From: Winogradskya humida
GTDB taxonomy: Bacteria > Actinomycetota > Actinomycetes > Mycobacteriales > Micromonosporaceae
DNA: 64,000 nt
NCBI RefSeq assembly: GCF_016862215.1
Contig: NZ_BOMN01000088.1
Span: forward strand, 1 to 64,000
Direction: 5' to 3'
Shown: positions 57,468-64,000 of the stretch, piece by piece
How positions within the stretch are numbered: position 1 is the stretch's first letter
Layout: each line of letters starts with the position of its first letter
Notes under the pieces: generated by a model
What the model was told of the DNA's origin: nothing
Databases searched by the model: none
What the model saw: the letters and a program-made list of their open reading frames with translations, nothing else
Translations under genes and position numbers: made by a program

Positions 57468-58811
57468 ATGACCGTTGCGTCCCGCTGGCCACTGCCGGAC
57501 CGGCGAACCGCCGAACAGCTCGCGCACGACAAGGAAGCCGTCCGCAAGCAGGTGACCTCGCTGTCGACGCCCAACGCCGACGACGACGCCCGGGTCGCCC
57601 AGGAGGTCTTCGTCGAGCGGATCCAGCGGCGCCAGCTCGCCGCCCCGGCCGACCACGCCACGCCGTTCCTGCACTTCGTGCCACGCAGCGGCACCCGCGC
57701 GGTCCTCGCCGCGGCCAACGAGCTCATCGTCGACGCCGGGCCCGACGAGCTCGACGGACTGCTCCCCGGATACACGCCGGCCGACCGCGCCGATCGCAGC
57801 CCCCGCCGGCGCACCCGCGTCCTGCGCAGCGAGGGCCGCAAGAACGTCACCGAGCTGCGCGCCGACGCCAAGCGCCTGCGCGACGAGAAGAAAATCATGG
57901 CGAGCGTCAACTCGATCGTCCCGCTCGGCTACGTGATCAAGGGGAATTCGTACCCGGGCAGCACCGTCGCCCCGGCACCGTTCGCCGCCCAGGGCGCGGG
58001 GGCCCCGGTGCGGGTCGCGGTGATCGACACGGGCATCACCGCGGAGGCCCGCAGCGACGGCTGGGACACCGGCGTCGTCCGCGAGGGCACCGACCCGGTC
58101 AACGTCCTCGCCCCGCTCGACCGCATCGACTGGTTCGCCGGGCACGGCACGTTCGCGGCCGGCATCGTGCGCCAGATCGCCCCCGACTGCGAGGTCGTGG
58201 TCTACCGCTTCACCAGCACCGACGGCCTCGGCACCGACGAGGCCGCGGCCGACATGATGATCAAAGCGGCGGAGGACGCGAACGGCGAGCGCCTCATCAT
58301 CAACGCCTCCTTCGGCGCCCCCGCCGTCGACGGCGTCCCGCCGCTGGCCATGCAGGAGGCGGTCGCCCACATCGCCGCGGAGCACCCGCAGGTCCTGATC
58401 GTGGCGAGCGCCGGCAACGACGGCAAGGACCTGCCGCTCTACCCGGCGGCGTTCCCGGGCGTCAAGGCCGTCGGGGCGCTCAACAGCGACCTCACCCCGG
58501 CCAACTTCTCCAACCACGGCTCCTGGGTCCACTGCTCCACCGTCGGCGTCGGCATCGTCTCCACCTTCGTCGAGGGCAAACTCCCGCCCGAGGACCACAT
58601 CGGCGACGACGTCACGTTCGGCCAGGACCCGTGGGCGACCTGGAGCGGCACCTCGTTCACGGCCCCGCAGATCAGCGCGGCGGTCGCGGCCCTGTGCGGT
58701 GAGGACGCCGCCCTGACCCCGCGGGCCGCCTTCGACCAGCTCGTCGCCGGCCGCCCCGGCGTCCCCGAGCTGGGCACCGCGGTGCACCTGCTCCCCGGCA
58801 CGCCGCTCTGA
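57468..58811 (+). CDS. Intracellular subtilisin-like (S8) serine protease
   Basis: A 447-residue S8 peptidase with the full triad: Asp187 in RVAVIDTGITAE, His226 in WFAGHGTFAAGIV, Ser396 in WSGTSFTAPQISAA, and the oxyanion Asn in SAGNDGKDLP. There is no signal peptide; the first ~150 residues are charged and helical and may act as an inhibitory or docking domain. AAGGGAG precedes ATG 57468. Being cytoplasmic and divergent from a CHAT protease, it may be a substrate or effector of that protein. A perfect terminator follows. Confidence 0.9.
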   Translation: MTVASRWPLPDRRTAEQLAHDKEAVRKQVTSLSTPNADDDARVAQEVFVERIQRRQLAAPADHATPFLHFVPRSGTRAVLAAANELIVDAGPDELDGLLPGYTPADRADRSPRRRTRVLRSEGRKNVTELRADAKRLRDEKKIMASVNSIVPLGYVIKGNSYPGSTVAPAPFAAQGAGAPVRVAVIDTGITAEARSDGWDTGVVREGTDPVNVLAPLDRIDWFAGHGTFAAGIVRQIAPDCEVVVYRFTSTDGLGTDEAAADMMIKAAEDANGERLIINASFGAPAVDGVPPLAMQEAVAHIAAEHPQVLIVASAGNDGKDLPLYPAAFPGVKAVGALNSDLTPANFSNHGSWVHCSTVGVGIVSTFVEGKLPPEDHIGDDVTFGQDPWATWSGTSFTAPQISAAVAALCGEDAALTPRAAFDQLVAGRPGVPELGTAVHLLPGTPL

Positions 58812-58834
58812 CCCCTCTCCCCGCACGACAACAC

Positions 58835-58863
58835 AGGCCCGGGACCTTTGTGGTCCCGGGCCT
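58835..58863. terminator. Bidirectional hairpin terminator
   Basis: A perfect 12-bp stem AGGCCCGGGACC / GGTCCCGGGCCT with a five-base TTTGT loop, between the subtilase (plus) and the convergent marR (minus). It can serve both. Confidence 0.88.
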
Positions 58864-58900
58864 CGCCCTGTCCGGCGTCGCCTTTGGTCCGGTTTTGCGG

Positions 58901-59350
58901 TTAGCCGGCGTCGCGCAGGGATCGGATCATGCTTCGCAGGAGCCGGAACGCTTCTGACTGCTCGGTGCCGGTCATGCCGGTCAGCATTCTGACCTCGACG
59001 GACCGGACCGCCGCGGTGGCCTTCTCCAGGCTCCGCCGGCCGAGCGGCGTGAGACGCGTGGGCAGGACCTTCCCCACGGGCGCCTCGGCGGGCCGGGTGA
59101 CGTAGCCCTCCCGTTCCAGGGCCTGGAGCAGCACGTTCATCGACTGCCGGGTGACGAACGCGCCCCGCGCGAGCTCGGAGTTCGACAAGCCCGGCCGTTG
59201 CGCCAGCAGCTCGAGGCAGGCGTAGCGCGTGACGTTCATCCCGAACGGGCGCAGCGCTTCCTCCATGGCCGCACGCAGGGCGCTCGACGCCTCTTTCAGC
59301 AGGTAGCCCAGTGACGTCTCCAGGTCGACGCCGGCGTTGTCTTGACTCAT
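58901..59350 (-). CDS. MarR-family regulator
   Basis: A 149-residue MarR protein. The winged helix reads YACLELLAQRPGLSNSELARGAFVTRQSMNVLLQALEREGYVTRP. It is divergent from the VOC gene, with 58 bp between, which hold two copies of TGTCAG-N4-CTGACA. The first copy overlaps its own start codon, so autoregulation is likely. Confidence 0.9.
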   Translation of the reverse strand: MSQDNAGVDLETSLGYLLKEASSALRAAMEEALRPFGMNVTRYACLELLAQRPGLSNSELARGAFVTRQSMNVLLQALEREGYVTRPAEAPVGKVLPTRLTPLGRRSLEKATAAVRSVEVRMLTGMTGTEQSEAFRLLRSMIRSLRDAG

Positions 59351-59390
59351 GTCAGCATTCTGACATAAGCTCCATGTCAGTTAACTGACA
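59350..59390. promoter_or_regulatory. Two MarR operators
   Basis: TGTCAGCATTCTGACA (59350-59365) and TGTCAGTTAACTGACA (59375-59390; a perfect palindrome) share TGTCAG-N4-CTGACA and are centred 25 bp apart. They fill the divergent promoter region of marR and the VOC gene. Confidence 0.88.
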
Positions 59391-59408
59391 CATACGAAGG
59401 AGCCTCAC

Positions 59409-59777
59409 ATGCCCGTCACCGGACCCGACTTCATCTCGCTGCAGGCGCGCGACCTCGCCACCTCTCAGGCGTTCTACGAGCAGTACCTCGGCCTCGTCCG
59501 CTCGCCGGCCGGCCCGCCGCACGCCGTGGTCTTCGAGACGAAGCCGATCGCGTTCGCACTCCGCGACATCGTTCCCGGCACCGACCTCGCCTCCGCCGCC
59601 CAGCCCGGCATCGGTGCGGCGATCTGGCTCCACGCCACCGACGTGCAGGACATTCACGACGCTCTCGCCGCCGACGGTCACACCATCGTCTCCGCGCCGA
59701 TCGACGGCCCGTTCGGGCGCACGTTCACGTTCGCCGACCCCGACGGCTACCAGATCACCCTGCACGACCGCGCCTGA
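59409..59777 (+). CDS. VOC-family (glyoxalase-like) protein
   Basis: A 122-residue single-domain vicinal-oxygen-chelate protein. The first half has FISLQARDLATSQAFYEQYLGLV and the second FGRTFTFADPDGYQITLHDRA, the two betaalphabetabetabeta halves. The metal ligand usually seen as E in the final strand is replaced in part (ITLHD), so a metal-dependent reaction is uncertain. GAAGGAG precedes ATG 59409. Controlled by the divergent MarR; probably detoxification of a small electrophile or antibiotic binding. Confidence 0.85.
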   Translation: MPVTGPDFISLQARDLATSQAFYEQYLGLVRSPAGPPHAVVFETKPIAFALRDIVPGTDLASAAQPGIGAAIWLHATDVQDIHDALAADGHTIVSAPIDGPFGRTFTFADPDGYQITLHDRA

Positions 59778-59787
59778 ACCGAGCTCG

Positions 59788-59830
59788 ACCTCTTCGCCGC
59801 AGGGACCTGCGTCCTCCACAGCGAAGAGGT
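59788..59830. terminator. Hairpin between convergent genes
   Basis: Perfect 10-bp arms ACCTCTTCGC (59788-59797) and GCGAAGAGGT (59821-59830) around 23 bases that include a smaller GCAGG/CCTGC hairpin. It lies between the convergent VOC and sigma-companion genes. Confidence 0.6.
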
Positions 59831-59847
59831 GGATTGTCGGTGATCTG

Positions 59848-60378
59848 TCAGACGAGGGTCCACTGGGTGGCGACGGCGGGGGATCCGGCGCGGCGCAGGG
59901 TGAGGCTCATCGGGCCGGGCAGGACGTCGTCGATGATGAACAGGCCACGGCCGTCGGCGTCGACGCTGCGGGCCTGGGCGCTGGCGGTCTGGCGTACCTC
60001 GATGGTTGCCGGGCCCTGGGGGGCGAGATGGCCGGTGAGCCGGCGCCGGGCACCGACGGCCTCCACCTGCACCGCGATGACCACCTCGTCGTGGCCGCGC
60101 TCGTCGACGACCTGGAACGTGAGCTGGCGCGGCTGGGGTGCCGCACCCGGCCCGCGCACCGCCATCGCCCGGCTGCCCGCGGGCTCGGCCGACTCGCTCT
60201 CCGAATCCTCCACCAGCGCCGCGAGCTCCGCGTCGAGGGACCGCAGGATGAAACTCGCCTTCGCGAGCGCCACGGCCTCAGCCGGGGCCGGGTCCGCCTC
60301 GCTGAACATCGCCTCCAGCCGGGCCAGCAGCGGCCCGTCCTCCGGCGACAGCTCGTCGGGCTCGATGGGTTCGGTCAC
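59848..60378 (-). CDS. Hypothetical acidic protein downstream of an ECF sigma factor
   Basis: A 176-residue soluble protein. The first ~75 residues are acidic and helical (DELSPEDGPLLARLEAMFSE), and the rest is beta-rich (QLTFQVVDERGHDEVVIAVQV, GLFIIDDVLPGPMSLTLRRA), resembling a carboxypeptidase-regulatory-like fold. It follows the sigma factor gene by 52 bases. Comparable companions often sit beside ECF genes near CHAT loci; it may regulate the sigma factor, but it lacks a recognised anti-sigma zinc motif. Confidence 0.6.
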   Translation of the reverse strand: MTEPIEPDELSPEDGPLLARLEAMFSEADPAPAEAVALAKASFILRSLDAELAALVEDSESESAEPAGSRAMAVRGPGAAPQPRQLTFQVVDERGHDEVVIAVQVEAVGARRRLTGHLAPQGPATIEVRQTASAQARSVDADGRGLFIIDDVLPGPMSLTLRRAGSPAVATQWTLV

Positions 60379-60430
60379 GGTGTCTCCTCGGGGCGGGGGG
60401 AAAACGCGTTGCGTGGCGCGCTCGTCACTG

Positions 60431-61024
60431 TCACGATTCCCGAGTTTCGCCGTCGATACCTTCTGTCAGGAATCGGCGCAACTGATTCAGGCACCGCTTG
60501 CGCGTCGGCCCGAGGCTTCCGATCGGCATGTCCAGCGCGGTGGCGGCCAGCTCGTACGACGGGCGGCGGTCCTCCGCGTCGACCACGAGCACCCGCAGCA
60601 CCTGCTGGCAGCGCGTACCCAGTTGGGAGAAGGCCCCCCAGAGCTCCGAGTCCCGGGCCGCCATCAGCACCGGCCGTTCCGGGTCCCCGTCCGGCCCGGC
60701 CTCGCGGTCGAGCAGCCACGTGTCGTCCACCGGTTGCGTACGCCGGCCGCGCCGCAGCGTCGCCCGGGCCTCGTTCCGGCAGGTCGTGCCCAGCCAGGCA
60801 CCGAACCGATCGGGGTCGCGCAGCGCGGCGAGATTCTCCAGCGCACGCAGCCACGTCTGCTGGAAGACGTCCGCCGCGTCGGCCTGGCCCAGGTTGTGGA
60901 CCCGGCAGATGGCCCAGACCCGGCCGCTGTAGCGGTCCACGATCCGATTCCAGGCAGCATGATCACCGCCGAGGGCCTTGCCGACGAGCAGGGCCATGTC
61001 GTCGGCCGGCTCGCTGTCGCTCAT
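60431..61024 (-). CDS. ECF RNA polymerase sigma factor
   Basis: A 197-residue sigma-70 factor of the ECF type. Region 2 spans AAWNRIVDRYSGRVWAICRVHNLGQADAADVFQQTWLRALEN, and region 4 is degenerate (ELAATALDMPIGSLGPTRKRCLNQLRRFL). The P-x-GS-x-GPTRKR wording is seen in sigma factors of actinobacterial CHAT/protease loci. ATG 61024 starts MSDSEPADDM. It is transcribed toward the companion gene and may drive the CHAT and subtilase genes beyond it. Confidence 0.88.
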   Translation of the reverse strand: MSDSEPADDMALLVGKALGGDHAAWNRIVDRYSGRVWAICRVHNLGQADAADVFQQTWLRALENLAALRDPDRFGAWLGTTCRNEARATLRRGRRTQPVDDTWLLDREAGPDGDPERPVLMAARDSELWGAFSQLGTRCQQVLRVLVVDAEDRRPSYELAATALDMPIGSLGPTRKRCLNQLRRFLTEGIDGETRES

Positions 61025-61262
61025 CGTCTCCTCCGATGCCGCCGCCCCGCCACGCCCCGCACGGCAGCACCCCGTCCACAGGGTCCCCGCCCGGAACGCC
61101 CATCGGCGACCGTAGATATACCAAATTCACCTTAGACCAAACACATGTCCCGGTTACCGACACGACACGGTGGACCCTGACCCCGAAACCGGTGTCCCAC
61201 CCCGCCCCATCAGCGGACCCAGGCTAGTGACCCACCGTCACGACCCCGCGAGCCCCCCACCC

Positions 61263-62169
61263 TCATCGCCGGAACAGCCGCAGCCGCTGCCCCGCAAACC
61301 CGCCCCGATATCCATCGGCACCGGGCCGCCCGGCCCGCTCCCAGTCCCGCAACCACCCTCGCAGGACGCTGAGTGACGGCGGACCCGGCCCGTCGGCGAC
61401 GATCACCCCATCGGTCCCGGCCATCGCGGCCGACGTCGTCGTGGTGTGCCCGGCGGCCCGCGTCCCGTCAGGCAGGGAAGCGGCGCTGAGCTGCGGATCC
61501 CCGAGCGCCGAACACCACGCTGTCCACGATCGCCAGTCCAGCGGGGCATGCTGGCAGACCTCGGTGTGCGCGGGCTCCACGAGCAGGTCGAGCGTGGTCC
61601 GGGCACCGGTCCGCAGGATGTCGTCGCGCTCTCGCCAGGCGATCGAGATCCACGATGCCCCTGCGCTCCCGTCCACCCAGCGGGCGGGCACGGTCAGCAC
61701 GTCCTCGACAGCAGCCGCGGTGCTCTGCGCACAGCCGCCAAAGGTCACGTCCTCGACAACGGGCCGCCCGTCGTTGACGGTGATCGTGGCGATCACCGTC
61801 AACGACGGCAGCTCCGCAACCGGCAGGCACGCCACAATCCGTCCGCGCACGGCCAGCTACTCGATCCAGGCCCGCGGCAACTCCGGTGGCGTGCACCATC
61901 CGACGATCCGGTCGTACGGAGCGTTCCACGGAAACCCGCCCATCCCGTCAGCGACATGGCAGGCAATGGTGGTCACATTCCGCTGATGGTGCATGCGGTT
62001 GGCCCACCCGGCCAGATGCTCGCTGACGTCGACACTGGTCACCCTCCCCCGTTGGCCCGGAAACGGCGGCGAGCAGCGCACCCGGATATCCGGAGCCCGT
62101 GCCGATCTCCAGCACGGTGTGCCCGTCGCGGACATCCAGCGCGGCGACCTCCCGCCGGACCGATTCCAC
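61263..62169 (-). pseudogene. Protein-L-isoaspartate-methyltransferase-like gene with frameshift and nonsense codon
   Basis: Three pieces of one SAM methyltransferase. The first frame (62169 down) has REVAALDVRDGHTVLEIGTGSGYPGALLAAV. A run of five C at 62046-62050 (G on the coding strand) appears to carry one extra base; removing it joins GPTG to RVTSVDVSEHLAGWANRM in the next frame. That frame continues with YDRIVGWCTPPELPRAWIE, then TAG at 61857-61859 where relatives have Gln, and resumes in frame as RGRIVACLPVAELPSLTV to 61263. The C-terminal ~180 residues look like the extension of lanthipeptide-type isoaspartate methyltransferases. Two lesions argue for a true pseudogene. Confidence 0.7.
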
Positions 62170-62232
62170 CTCGGACCGGTGCAGCGTCTCGCCGCTTAAC
62201 CGGTGGCGAACGGTGTGTATGAGAGTGGCGTC

Positions 62233-62824
62233 ATGGTGATCTCACACGGGGGGCGGCACGCGGCGCGGCCTGCCTTTGTTCCGGTCGAACAGCGCTGGCT
62301 GGGTCTGGATCGGCGTAGTTTGGTGCCGGCTTTGGTGGTCTTCGCGATCGCGATCGTGTTGCGGGGGATCATCCCGTTGATCGATTCCGCGGTGGCCGGC
62401 CACGATGTGGTCCGCGCCGGTGACCGGCTCAACCTGGATGCGGGTCTGACGGTGACTCCGCCGGTGGGGTGGCAGGTGGTCGACGGGCTGCTGGTCGGTG
62501 CGAGCACGGTGGAGCCCGGCGCCGGCTCGTCGTCGGCGACGCTGACCGACGACGGGGTCAGCGCGCAGGCCCAGGTCGCACCGTTCACCGGTGATGCGAA
62601 CGCGTTGCTGGACCAGATCAACCGTAATGACAGCAAGTCCGAGGACAAGCCCGTGTACACCGATGGCAGTCGCGGCGCGGTGAACGCGGCCGGCGGCATC
62701 GTCGGGGTGGTGGAGACCTACACCGACACTTCCAACGACGGGATCACCGCCGCCTACGTTCTGCCGGACGGCCGGGGCCTGGTGATCCAGGTGGTCGGGG
62801 CCGGCAACCAGCTCTCCGCTCATA
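62233..62824 (+). pseudogene. Membrane-anchored protein, 3' end lost or frameshifted
   Basis: From ATG 62233 the frame encodes a basic N-terminus, one hydrophobic helix (LVPALVVFAIAIVLRGIIPL) and an exterior domain (RLNLDAGLTVTPPVGWQVVDG, GGIVGVVETYTDTSNDGITA, GRGLVIQVVGAGNQLSAHT). After about 62825 the frame turns Arg-rich while another frame takes up the PrsW protease. The end of this gene and the start of the next seem to have been removed together. Function unknown; a PrsW-linked membrane partner is plausible. Confidence 0.55.
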
Positions 62825-63935
62825 CCGTTCAAGCTTCTGCAGCCCCGCAACCTGTGCTTCTGGGTGTACGCGCTCGGCGTCGCCGCCGGGATCTGGAGAA
62901 TGGTCCAGTACTACGGTGCGGGCGCCGGCGCGTACGGCGTCGGTCTGGGCACCGGGGCGCTGGCCTTCGCGATCTACACCATCCCGTGGCTGGTCCTGCT
63001 GGCCTACCACAACCGCTATACCCGCCAGCCCTCCGGCCTGCTGGCCGCGGCTTTCGTGTGGGGTGCCGCCGCGGCCACGTTCTGGATCGCGTTGCCGGCA
63101 AACGGGGCGTTCTTGTCGCTGTACGGCAAGGCGTCCGGGCAGGCCTGGGTCAACGACTGGGGTGCCGGGCTGACCGCACCGATCAACGAGGAGATCGGCA
63201 AAGCCCTCGGCCTGATCCTGCTGCTCGGCCTGGCCCGCACACTGGTGCGTAGTCCGTTCGACGGGCTCATCATCGGCGCGTTCATCGGCCTCGGGTTCCA
63301 GATCTGCGAAGATGTCCTCTACGCGTTCAACAACACCGCGGTGAACTTCGGTGCCGACCAGGTCGGCTCGGCCTGGCAGATCGTGACGACCCGTAGCGCC
63401 ACTGGGCTGTTCGCCCACGTGTTGTTCAGCGCGGTGTTCTGTCCCGGCATCATGTGGCTGCTCGGCCGCGGCGACCGCCCCCGCCGGGCTGCGGGGCCTG
63501 CTGCTGATGATCGCCGCGATGATCGCGCATGGCTGCTGGGACAGCATGGGCGCGCTCGGCTACCTGCTCGCTGGTGGTGCCGGGGTGCTGCTGCTCATGG
63601 TCGTCGTCATGCCGATCGCCGACCTGCTCCTGCTGTGGCTGGCGTTCCGGCTCGCCGTCCCGCAGGAACAAGCCTGGCTCCGCGACATCCTCGCGCCCGA
63701 AACCGAGACCGGGCTACTGACCGAGGCAGAGGTCACCGCGGCCGCGGGCGGCTGGCGGACCCGCCGCCACTACCGCAAGGCCCAGCACGGCCACCACGAG
63801 AAACAGCGCGCCAAACACATCCTCACCGCCGCCAACGACCTCGCCGAGCAGATCGCCGAAGCCGGCGGCCGCGACACCGGCGACGTCGAACACGCCCGCG
63901 CCGAGATCACCCGGCTGCGCGCCTCCCCCGCCTGA
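62825..63935 (+). pseudogene. PrsW-family intramembrane protease, disrupted
   Basis: A polytopic membrane protease of the PrsW family, members of which cleave anti-sigma factors. The homologous frame begins KLLQPRNLCFWVYALGVAAG without its own start codon. The active-site motif is APINEEIGKALGLI (EExxK), and IIGAFIGLGFQICEDVLYAF and the GLFAHVLFSAVF helix follow. Near 63486 the frame shifts: DRPRR should continue LRGLLLMIAAMIAHGCWDSM, and removing one base of a GGG run restores this. The rest (MIAAMIAHGCWDSMGALGYL to 63935) is intact. Either a real decayed gene or a local sequence error. Confidence 0.65.
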
Positions 63936-63947
63936 GCGACCGCTAAC

Positions 63948-63986
63948 GCCGCGGGGGTGGCTCTCACCGGCGAGACCACCCCCGCG
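63948..63986 (+). terminator. GC-rich hairpin terminator
   Basis: Arms GCCGCGGGGGTGG (63948-63960) and CCACCCCCGCG (63976-63986) form an 11-bp stem with a 15-base loop, 12 bases after the PrsW stop codon. No T-run, as usual in this group. Confidence 0.8.
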
Positions 63987-64000
63987 CGGCAGGAATCACG

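Noticed and set aside
57350-58826. N-terminal extension of the CHAT protein across the subtilase gene
   Set aside because: That stretch is antisense to an intact S8 protease with a full catalytic triad; TPR homology starts near 57347.
61857-61859. TAG as readthrough codon or pyrrolysine site in the methyltransferase
   Set aside because: A second lesion (frameshift at 62046-62050) exists in the same gene, so decay is simpler.

Overview
The window comes from a very GC-rich actinomycete. Third codon positions are almost all G or C, GTG starts are frequent, and genes are often packed with 4-base start/stop overlaps. Gene families typical of Micromonosporaceae and Streptomyces are present (Methyltransf_19, ECF42 with a YCII partner, DUF5937-type ArsR, AbiEii-type toxin remnant, IclR-governed catabolic loci). 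A Micromonosporaceae such as Actinoplanes is plausible, but no rRNA or housekeeping marker is present to prove it.

Layout. 0-1.8 kb: an IS256-family element inserted in the 3' end of a GNAT gene. 2.1-8.0 kb: a PQQ operon on the minus strand (quinoprotein dehydrogenase with a C-terminal cupredoxin domain, a small pqqA missed by length filters, pqqC, a fused pqqD-pqqE, pqqB and a YrdC-like gene). 8.1-19.9 kb: a ThuA-like secreted protein, a branched-chain-type ABC transporter with a fused permease-ATPase, a ThDP enzyme, an aldehyde dehydrogenase, an IclR regulator, a class III CoA-transferase and a citryl-CoA-lyase-like protein. Near-identical 17-bp palindromes sit in front of the ThuA-like gene and between the aldehyde dehydrogenase and IclR genes, and a degenerate copy sits in front of the quinoprotein gene. 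The two blocks therefore look like one regulon: uptake, periplasmic PQQ oxidation, then CoA-dependent breakdown of an unidentified substrate.

20-23.8 kb: a LysR regulator with an MFS efflux gene and a divergent SDR, then a decayed AbiEii-type toxin gene. 23.8-36.1 kb: a biosynthetic cluster read as one minus-strand operon: methyltransferase, LysA-like decarboxylase, DapC-like aminotransferase, DapD-like acyltransferase, second methyltransferase, and a 2412-residue A-PCP-C-A-PCP-TE-MFS protein whose thioesterase has Cys in place of the usual Ser. The combination recalls the DAP-pathway logic of tabtoxin and suggests an amino-acid-derived dipeptide with a built-in exporter.

36.2-46 kb: FAD monooxygenase, Methyltransf_19 protein, phosphinothricin-type acetyltransferase, a 254-bp MITE with CTAG target duplication, an S1-repeat protein, a NACHT-type STAND NTPase, MarR with an LLM oxidoreductase (two operators seen), and a YCII/ECF42 sigma pair. 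46.4-54.7 kb: transporter/regulator pairs (MFS-ArsR, PadR-DHA2 MFS, TetR-hydrolase), a redoxin lacking its cysteines, and thioredoxin 2.

54.7-61 kb: a TPR-CHAT caspase-like protein divergent from an intracellular subtilase, with a MarR/VOC pair and an ECF sigma factor plus companion beyond. This may be a protease-based signalling or defence locus. 61.2-64 kb: genes with frameshifts and a nonsense codon (isoaspartate-methyltransferase-like, membrane-anchored protein, PrsW protease). A 15-bp AT-rich palindromic tandem repeat occurs inside two unrelated genes (pqqC tail and NRPS linker), read in different frames; it is the most unusual sequence-level signal in the window.
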